Shown here piece by piece: positions 1 through 4,742 of a DNA stretch of 5,402 bases; the first letter of the stretch is position 1; the number at the start of each line of letters is the position of its first letter. The stretch is from an uncultured Propioniciclava sp. (lineage in GTDB: Bacteria > Actinomycetota > Actinomycetes > Propionibacteriales > Propionibacteriaceae): assembly GCA_937872005.1 (NCBI GenBank), contig CALMPQ010000307.1, positions 1 to 5,402 of the forward strand, read 5' to 3'. The notes under the pieces are model-generated. The model saw only the letters and a program-made list of their open reading frames with translations. It ran no database searches and was not told the DNA's origin. Position numbers and translations under genes: made by a program.

Positions 1-87
1 GAGCAGTTCCGGCTTTCGACCGACCCGGTCCGCAGGTACGAAGTTCTCGCCGTCCGAAGGTCGAAGGGGGACCGCCCACCCCCAACA

Positions 88-115
88 AAATGTCATAATG
101 TGCATTATCGGACAA
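88..115 (-). other. dif: Candidate chromosomal dif site (XerC/XerD recombination site)
   Basis: On the minus strand this reads as two 11-bp arms around a 6-bp centre: TTGTCCGATAA (115-105, XerC-type arm), TGCACA (104-99), TTATGACATTT (98-88, XerD-type arm). The 11-6-11 layout and the inner core ATAATG..CATTAT match the known dif architecture; E. coli dif has the same ATAATG and ATTATG blocks at the same spacing. Against the actinobacterial consensus as I remember it, 24 of 28 positions agree. XerC and XerD act here to resolve chromosome dimers, with FtsK pumping DNA at the septum. It is AT-rich inside very GC-rich DNA and lies where no gene has a convincing coding signal. It could instead be a dif copy at the border of an element that integrates through Xer; no second copy or recombinase gene is in the window. 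Confidence 0.82.
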
Positions 116-141
116 CCATTCGGAGCGCGGCATCCACGACC

Positions 142-575
142 CTGCGGCGGCTGCTGCGCGTGGGTGTCGACCACCGCTTTCAGAAGGCTCCTGTCGCCCG
201 AGGCGGCCACCATCGTGGAGTAACGATGGTGAGCGGGGCCCACGACCGGATGTGCGGGCCGCGGTCGGCGGCGCTCACGTACTCGGCGACGATCAACTCC
301 GCCCCGCCCTGTGCGCATTCGACCTGCGCCGCGATCATGGAAACCGCAGGCTCGACGCGCTCGCAGGAGTAGCCCAAGCCCTCGGCGGCCTGCTGCGCGG
401 CAGCCAACTTCGGGCTGGACGCCGCGGGCGCACTCCCCTGCGCGTCCGGCGTCGCGGATGCCTGCGCGGGGGTTGGTGCTCCGGTTGCCGACACCGACGG
501 CGACGGGGACGGCGCAGCCGTGCAACCCGCCACGGCGAGAGAGGCGACACCAACGACCAGACCAAGCTATTTCAT
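142..575 (-). pseudogene. Broken lipoprotein gene, uncharacterised secreted domain
   Basis: The expected product is a small exported lipoprotein of unknown function. From ATG at 575 the frame reads M-K-stop-LGLVVGVASLAVAGC: a textbook lipoprotein signal peptide with a VAGC lipobox (Cys codon 524-522), interrupted by TAG at 569-567 where Lys (AAG) would fit by one base change. After the Cys comes a Pro/Ser/Ala-rich spacer of about 35 residues. A short folded region follows with two Cys (YSCERV, QVECAQ). The open frame from GTG 533 stops at TGA 182-180, but its last codons lose the GC-rich third position. From 219 another frame reads STMVAASGDRSLLK... with GC at 24 of 26 third positions down to 142, which implies a one-base loss (or two-base gain) near 220. 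Beyond 142 coding character fades and no clear stop is visible. Use of GTG 533 would leave almost no signal peptide. I read this as a pseudogene with two lesions; sequence error is the alternative. It lies 39 bp downstream of the 615-1541 gene and was probably co-transcribed with it. Confidence 0.6.
208..231. repeat. Perfect 9-bp inverted repeat at the inferred frameshift
   Basis: CACCATCGT (208-216) and ACGATGGTG (223-231) are exact reverse complements around a 6-bp loop (GGAGTA). The loop coincides with the point where the lipoprotein reading frame appears to shift (between 224 and 217). There is no T-run on either side, so it does not look like an intrinsic terminator. It may be connected with the mutation itself, since indels are known to arise at hairpins, or with a sequencing error at a hairpin. 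Confidence 0.7.
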
Positions 576-614
576 GTGCACTCGATCGACGCTACCCGAA
601 CGACGCCGAAGCGC

Positions 615-1541
615 TCACTCGTACAGGATGTACTGCGGCTCGGGCTTGAGCTCCATCACCTGGTCGGCCGACATCAACGGGCCGTGGCGGGCGTCCTCGT
701 CGTAGAACAGCTTGAAGCCGAGGTTCACGTGCGACGGCGTGGTGCTGACGATCTTGTTCCAGGTGTTGACCTTCGCCGCGGCCGAACCGATGCCGTCGAT
801 CGACTTCACCAGGGCCACGCCCTCATGCGGCACCAACCGGTCCTCCTCCGACACGATGTCGGCGTGCAGTTGGTGGTAGAGCACGACCTTCTCGGGCAGC
901 TTGTGCTCGGCCACGAGATCCGCCACATAGCTCGCCACCTCGTCGAGGACCAGGCCCGTCGTGTGGCCGTACACCTTGCCGGGCACCTCGTCGGGGCCGA
1001 CGGACCACTCCGGGTCCAGCGCCAGGCCCACGTCGGGCTGCACGAGCCACTTCTCCAAGTGCCGCACCTCCTCGATGAACTCCGACCGCCCGGGCTGGAT
1101 GTTGAGGAGCAGGATCGCCTTGTGCTTCCGTGCGGTCGCGAGCCAGCTCTCGACGATGTCGTCCTTGATCCGTGCCCGGTACAGGCCGTCGGCGCCCGGC
1201 TCGGTGTGCACCGTGACCGCGATCAGCTCCATGACGGGCAGCACCTTCCGCCCGCGCGCGTAGTCGGCGCCGACCTGCTCGATCTCCGCCATCCGCGTGT
1301 CGATGTCGCCCGTGCCCAGTCGACCGAGTGCCGCCGCGCCCGGGTAGCCCGAGTAGCCGACGAGTCGGTGCTCGGGGAAGACGGTCCGCCCACCGCGCGG
1401 CAGTTCCACGCCCTTGGGCGCCATCGCGCCACCGATCAGGGACCCGATCCCCCACACCCCCAGCACCAGGGCCAGGAACAGGCCCAGGATGACGAAGAAC
1501 CGAGGTTGGATGTCCCACCGGTACTGGCGACGTTGCTCCAC
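615..1541 (-). CDS. Membrane-anchored protein with TIM-barrel-like exterior domain, function unknown
   Basis: This 308-residue protein has a short basic N-terminus (EQRRQYRW), one hydrophobic span at about residues 15-38, and a large soluble remainder. The positive N-terminus suggests N-in, C-out topology. The soluble part alternates hydrophobic strands and amphipathic helices as in a TIM barrel: LVGYSGYPG (60-68), VLPVMELIAVTV (100-111), AILLLNIQPG (142-151), VGLALDPEW (171-179), KVVLYHQL (218-225), VALVKSIDGIG (242-252), LGFKLFYDED (274-283). Acidic and polar residues sit at strand ends (E105, Q148, D176, E178, K277, D281), as in glycoside-hydrolase-like folds, but I recognise no family and assign no reaction. 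The start is GTG 1541: an in-frame TAG lies four codons upstream (1553-1551) and there is no other nearby start. No good Shine-Dalgarno is visible, so the mRNA may be leaderless. The broken lipoprotein gene follows after 39 bp. An actinobacterial conserved hypothetical protein is the safest name. Confidence 0.88.
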   Translation of the reverse strand: MEQRRQYRWDIQPRFFVILGLFLALVLGVWGIGSLIGGAMAPKGVELPRGGRTVFPEHRLVGYSGYPGAAALGRLGTGDIDTRMAEIEQVGADYARGRKVLPVMELIAVTVHTEPGADGLYRARIKDDIVESWLATARKHKAILLLNIQPGRSEFIEEVRHLEKWLVQPDVGLALDPEWSVGPDEVPGKVYGHTTGLVLDEVASYVADLVAEHKLPEKVVLYHQLHADIVSEEDRLVPHEGVALVKSIDGIGSAAAKVNTWNKIVSTTPSHVNLGFKLFYDEDARHGPLMSADQVMELKPEPQYILYE

Positions 1542-1547
1542 ACCCGC

Positions 1548-1553
1548 AGGCTA
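1548..1553 (-). promoter_or_regulatory. Possible -10 element for a leaderless transcript
   Basis: On the minus strand TAGCCT (1553-1548) fits the actinobacterial -10 pattern TANNNT. Six bases separate it from the GTG start at 1541, so transcription starting about 7 nt downstream would begin at the start codon. This would explain the missing Shine-Dalgarno. No convincing -35 is visible, and such hexamers are common by chance. Confidence 0.3.
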
Positions 1554-1682
1554 GGCGGCACTCCCCTCCCGAGCCTGCAGACACTCCCAACCGGGGATTT
1601 CCTCAGCGATCTCTCAGGTGGCGGTTGAGACTTGCCGCCCGATTCTGGGGCATCGGCTTGAAGCCCAACCTGCCTTGTCGAG

Positions 1683-1701
1683 AGCATGCTGGTGGCCACC
1701 A
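1683..1701. promoter_or_regulatory. Two abutting palindromes, possible operator
   Basis: In the divergent intergenic region, AGCATGCT (1683-1690) and TGGTGGCCACCA (1690-1701) are each perfect palindromes and share one base. They lie about 56 bp upstream of the peptidase start and about 140 bp upstream of the divergent gene. A dimeric regulator could bind here, but no regulator gene is in the window and I cannot name one. The rest of the 215-bp gap (1542-1756) shows no ORF or RNA gene that I can support. Confidence 0.3.
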
Positions 1702-1739
1702 CCCCCGCTCGGCCGGTTCATTGATCGTTTCGGCCTAGT

Positions 1740-1749
1740 GGAGATGGGA
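1740..1749 (+). promoter_or_regulatory. Ribosome binding site of the M23 peptidase gene
   Basis: GGAGATGGGA contains GGAG (1740-1743) and GGGA (1746-1749); the latter ends 7 bp before the GTG start at 1757. It helps fix that start, as does the in-frame TAG at 1736-1738. A TTGATC at 1721-1726 could be part of a -35, but no convincing -10 follows it. Confidence 0.5.
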
Positions 1750-1756
1750 TTCCGCC

Positions 1757-2752
1757 GTGCGCACACCTGCCCGACTGCTCTCAGTCTTCGGCGCCGCCCT
1801 GTTCGCCCTCGTCGGCGTCCTCGTCGCGCCGGCCACCGCAGAGGCCGCGGAGAGCCGCGCGATCTGCAACTACGACTGGGTCCGTGTCCGCTCCGCGGCC
1901 ACCACCGCGTCCAAGGAGCTCGGACGCCTCACCCGCGGCACCGCCGTCACCGGCACCCAGCAGGGCTCGTGGTTCCGCCTCGACGGCGGCGGCTTCGTCG
2001 CCGCCTACTACACCTGTGCCACGGCCGGTCGGCAGGCGGCCCCCGCCCAACCCCAGTCCCCCACTGTCACCCCGGGCGGCTTCGCCGTCTGCCGGACGCC
2101 GTGGGTGCGGGTCCGCGCGCAGGCCACCACCGCGTCCAGGGAAGTGCGCCGCCTCACGCAGGGCACCCCCATGGCGGGCACGATCCAGGGCAGCTGGCTC
2201 CGCCTGGACGGCGGCGCCGGCTTCGTTGCGGCGTACTACGCCTGTGCCTCCACCGCCCCCGTGTCGGCACCGGCACCGGCACCGGCGCCCGCTCCCGCAC
2301 CGGGGCCGACCACACCCGATGCCGGGACCGCGCTGTTGCAGCCCACCGGCACCCAGGGCAGCCCCACGAGCCCCTTCGGCAACCGCTACCACCCGATCCT
2401 GCGGACCTGGCGTCTCCACAACGGCATCGACATCGGCAACCGCGCCGGGGAGCCGATCCTCGCTGCCGAGGCCGGCACCGTCACCACGATCGCGCGCGAC
2501 AGCAGCGCCGGCCTGTACGTGAAGATCGACCACGGCACCGTCGCCGGGACTCCCCGCGTCGGCACCGGTTACCTGCACATGGCCAGCACCACGGTGTCCC
2601 GCGGCCAGTGGGTCAACCGGGGCCAGGTGATCGGCTACGTCGGCAACACCGGCCTGTCCACCAAGCCGCACCTGCACTTCATCGTCTACGAGTCGGGCAA
2701 GCCCGTCGACCCGGTGAAGTACATCGGCCCGCTGGCGTCGCTGCGCGCCTGA
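1757..2752 (+). CDS. Secreted M23 (LytM-type) peptidoglycan endopeptidase with two SH3-like domains
   Basis: M23 enzymes are zinc metallopeptidases that cut peptide bonds in peptidoglycan stems or cross-bridges outside the cell. The 331-residue protein starts with a Sec signal peptide (basic MRTPAR, hydrophobic core 7-24, likely cleavage after AEA near residue 30). Two SH3-like wall-binding repeats follow at about 36-87 and 111-163, then a Pro/Ala linker (about 164-196), then the catalytic domain. Its zinc site is complete: H221 and D225 in HNGIDIG and H307 in HLHF; H274 (YLHM) and H305 are the expected catalytic histidines. The protein ends shortly after the usual VDPVKYI segment, so the domain looks whole. 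The start is GTG 1757, supported by a signal peptide that begins immediately and an in-frame stop at 1736. It is divergent from the membrane-protein gene and convergent with the VWA gene, so it is probably monocistronic. The bond cleaved and the exact role (division, growth or lysis) cannot be told from sequence. Confidence 0.94.
   Translation: MRTPARLLSVFGAALFALVGVLVAPATAEAAESRAICNYDWVRVRSAATTASKELGRLTRGTAVTGTQQGSWFRLDGGGFVAAYYTCATAGRQAAPAQPQSPTVTPGGFAVCRTPWVRVRAQATTASREVRRLTQGTPMAGTIQGSWLRLDGGAGFVAAYYACASTAPVSAPAPAPAPAPAPGPTTPDAGTALLQPTGTQGSPTSPFGNRYHPILRTWRLHNGIDIGNRAGEPILAAEAGTVTTIARDSSAGLYVKIDHGTVAGTPRVGTGYLHMASTTVSRGQWVNRGQVIGYVGNTGLSTKPHLHFIVYESGKPVDPVKYIGPLASLRA
1862..2245 (+). repeat. 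Tandem duplication of an SH3-like domain within the peptidase gene
   Basis: Two copies (1862-2017 and 2087-2245) encode about 52 residues each. By hand alignment about 36 positions are identical, including WVRVR, ATTAS, GSW, RLDGG and FVAAYY. Each copy begins and ends with a Cys (C37/C87 and C112/C163), which in an exported protein suggests one disulfide per domain. The spacer between the copies is Pro/Gln-rich. Confidence 0.85.
2265..2302 (+). repeat. GGCACC-type hexanucleotide repeat coding Ala-Pro linker
   Basis: A short run of GGCACC units, becoming imperfect at the 3' side, encodes alternating Ala-Pro from about residue 170 to 182 of the peptidase. It forms a rigid extended linker between the second SH3-like domain and the catalytic domain. 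Slippage by whole 6-bp units would change linker length by two residues without shifting frame. Confidence 0.7.
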
Positions 2753-2753
2753 G

Positions 2754-4742
2754 TCACCCGCCCGGGCGCCCCCGCCGCGATCGGAGGTACTCCCCCAAGA
2801 CCGCCGACCCGAGGTGGTCGACCTCGGGGGCGACGACGCGGCCGTCGATTCGCTCGGCGAGCTGGTCCAGGAAGCGCACCAACGCCGGGTCGTCCCCGAG
2901 CCGGAAGATGGTCGTGCGGGTGCCGCGGCGTCCGATGCGGTCGAGTTCAGCGACGGTGCGCTGGATGGTCTCGGGCTCGGGTGGCCAACTGAACCAGGCC
3001 TCGCCGTGGGCGGTCAGGTGCGCGGTGGGCTCGCCGTCGGTGACCACCAGCAGCACGGGTTGCAGCGACGGGTGGTCGCCGAAGAACCGCGCCGCCAGCA
3101 GCAGCGCGTGGTGCAGGTTGGTGCCCTGCTCGCGCACCGGCGGCAGCCCGGTCAGCTCGTCGATGCCCATGCCGCGCGCGTGCCGCCCGAAGCCGATGAC
3201 GTGCAGCCGGTCGCCGCGGAACCGCGTCGACACCAGGTGGTGCAGCGCCAGCGCCGTGCGCTTCATCGGCACCCAGCGCCCCTCGGCCGCCATCGAGTAC
3301 GACGTGTCGACGAGCAGCACCACCGCAGCCTGCGTCCGCGCCTCAGTCTCGACGACCTCCACGTCTCCCACCTCCAACCGGACGCCCTCCCCCACGTCGT
3401 CGCCGGCGGAGGCCGTCCGCAGGATCGCGTTGGTCAGGCTGCGGGTCACGTCCCACGGTTGGGCGTCCCCGAACTCCCAGGCGCGGGTGGCGCCGGTCTG
3501 CTCCCCCGCCGCGCCGGCCAGGCGGGCATCCCGGGAGCCGGTGCGGCCGGTGAGCTGGCGCGAGGCGTCCGCGAGCAACGCCTTCCCGAGCCGACGCATC
3601 GCCTGCGGCGAGAGCTTCAGCGAGCCGTCCGCCTGGCGCTGCAGCAGCCCGCCGTCGCGCAGGGCGCGCTCGAGCTCGGCCAGCGTGCGGGCCGAGACGG
3701 CGGCGTCCTCGCCCAGTTGGCGCATGATCGCGTCCACGTCGATGTCGGACGCCCGCGCCCCGGCGTAGCCCTGGCCCAGTTGCTCGGTCAGGGCGTCGAG
3801 TTCGGCCAGGTCCTGCACGACGCCGGTGCCGTCGCCCAACCCCAGGCCCTCCGAGCCTGAGAAGGATTCCGAGCCGCCCCAGTCCAGCCCGGGGCGCAGG
3901 GACTGCAGGGTGGCGTCCAGCTGGTCGAGCTGGGCGAAGAGCGCGGGCGAGCCGAACGCCTGGGCCGACAGCTCCATCAGCTCGCGGCGCTGCTCGGCGG
4001 TCAGCGAACGCATCATCCGCTGCGCGGCGGCCGAGCGGGCGGCGAGCGCGTCGATGAGTTCCTCGACGGTACGGGGGTTCTCGGGGAACTGGTCGCCGTG
4101 CTTGGCCATGAAGTCGGCGAAGTCCTCGGGGGTGTCCTCGCCGCGGCGGTGCTTGTCGAGCAGCGCGTTGAGGTCGGTGAGCATCTCGTTGATCGCAGCA
4201 CGATCGGCGTCGGTGGCGCCCTGCAGGGCCTGCTTCATGCCCGCGAAGCGCTGGTCGAGCAACTCGCGGCCGAGCAGGTCCTTGATCTGTTCGTAGGACG
4301 CCCGCGCCCCACTCGACTGCCAGTCGTAGGAGGCCAGCTCATTGACCGCGGCGGCGGTCGACGACGGCAGGTTGGCCAGCCGCATCTCCCGGAAGGCGCG
4401 GTCGTCGTCGTCCATCATCGCGTCGCGGGCGAGTTGCTTGCGCTCCTCCAGCACGGCCGCGTCGAGCAGCCGCTTCACCTCGTCGAGGGTGCCACCGAGG
4501 TTGTGTCGGTTCAGCAGGTCGCGCCGCCGGGTCTGGACGCGCCGGGCCAGGTTGTCGAGGCCGTCCCGCCCGGCGCCACCGCGGCGGAGGAACTCCCGCA
4601 GGGCGTGCTCGGGTGAGTAGCCGGCCATGACGTCCTCGGCGACGGCGTCGAGCGCCTCGGCCAGGTCGACCGGGGGTGCGAGCGGGTCGGGCCCGCCGGT
4701 GTAGCGCCCGTAGCGGGCGTCACCCGTAGATCGTCTCGCCAT
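2754..4742 (-). CDS. VWA-domain protein, partner of the adjacent AAA+ ATPase (Rv0959-like)
   Basis: The 662-residue protein has a mainly helical N-terminal two thirds and a C-terminal von Willebrand A domain at about 473-655. The VWA metal site (MIDAS) is complete: D479-x-S481-x-S483 in DTSYS, T541 in GTNL, D569 in VTDGEP. The N-terminal part is charged and helix-rich, with an acidic patch (DDDD, 111-114) and a Gly/Ser-rich flexible stretch at about 286-307. There is no signal peptide or membrane span, so it is cytoplasmic. ATG 4742 overlaps the ATPase gene by 23 bp and has AAGGAG 7 bp upstream, which supports the start and translational coupling. ChlI/ChlD and RavA/ViaA are precedents for such ATPase-VWA pairs: the ATPase ring works with the VWA protein to remodel a client or insert a metal. 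Size and order match the M. tuberculosis Rv0958-Rv0959 pair as I recall it. The client is unknown. Its stop lies 1 bp from that of the convergent peptidase gene. Confidence 0.92.
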   Translation of the reverse strand: MARRSTGDARYGRYTGGPDPLAPPVDLAEALDAVAEDVMAGYSPEHALREFLRRGGAGRDGLDNLARRVQTRRRDLLNRHNLGGTLDEVKRLLDAAVLEERKQLARDAMMDDDDRAFREMRLANLPSSTAAAVNELASYDWQSSGARASYEQIKDLLGRELLDQRFAGMKQALQGATDADRAAINEMLTDLNALLDKHRRGEDTPEDFADFMAKHGDQFPENPRTVEELIDALAARSAAAQRMMRSLTAEQRRELMELSAQAFGSPALFAQLDQLDATLQSLRPGLDWGGSESFSGSEGLGLGDGTGVVQDLAELDALTEQLGQGYAGARASDIDVDAIMRQLGEDAAVSARTLAELERALRDGGLLQRQADGSLKLSPQAMRRLGKALLADASRQLTGRTGSRDARLAGAAGEQTGATRAWEFGDAQPWDVTRSLTNAILRTASAGDDVGEGVRLEVGDVEVVETEARTQAAVVLLVDTSYSMAAEGRWVPMKRTALALHHLVSTRFRGDRLHVIGFGRHARGMGIDELTGLPPVREQGTNLHHALLLAARFFGDHPSLQPVLLVVTDGEPTAHLTAHGEAWFSWPPEPETIQRTVAELDRIGRRGTRTTIFRLGDDPALVRFLDQLAERIDGRVVAPEVDHLGSAVLGEYLRSRRGRPGG
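2808..2828 (+). terminator. Candidate hairpin terminator for the peptidase transcript, inside the VWA gene
   Basis: CCCGAGGT (2808-2815) and ACCTCGGG (2821-2828) form a perfect 8-bp GC-rich stem with a 5-base loop. It lies 55 bp past the peptidase stop, within the 3' coding end of the opposite VWA gene. It lacks a U-run, so a classical intrinsic terminator is not supported. A stem this strong could still pause or end transcription, or protect the mRNA 3' end. It may also be chance within coding sequence. Confidence 0.3.

Noticed and set aside
15..65. TTCGACC (15-21) and GGTCGAA (59-65) inverted repeat
   Set aside because: The 7-bp arms are 37 bp apart with no supporting context, which is within chance expectation.
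66..83. GGGGG/CCCCC inverted repeat with 8-bp loop beside dif, considered as terminator of the minus-strand operon
   Set aside because: The stem is only 5 bp and no T-run follows on either strand. G- and C-runs are expected in DNA of this composition.
533..535. GTG as start of the lipoprotein gene
   Set aside because: It leaves only three residues before the lipobox Cys and ignores the well-formed signal peptide that begins at ATG 575.
252..1628. Long plus-strand ORF of 458 codons opposite the membrane-protein and lipoprotein genes
   Set aside because: It is an Arg/His-rich antisense shadow of the real minus-strand genes, without recognisable domains or a start signal.
1711..1735. GGCCG...CGGCC hairpin upstream of the peptidase gene, considered as riboswitch or attenuator
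   Set aside because: Stem of 5 bp with a 15-base loop and too little leader before the start; no known riboswitch core is recognisable.
2694..2705. CGGGC..GCCCG hairpin near the peptidase 3' end, considered as terminator for the VWA transcript
   Set aside because: A 2-base loop and no T-run; it encodes ordinary residues of the M23 domain.
1618..3768. Plus-strand ORF of 716 codons covering the peptidase gene and part of the VWA gene
   Set aside because: Low-complexity Arg/Ser/Pro translation, out of frame with a clearly real M23 gene and antisense to a clearly real VWA gene.
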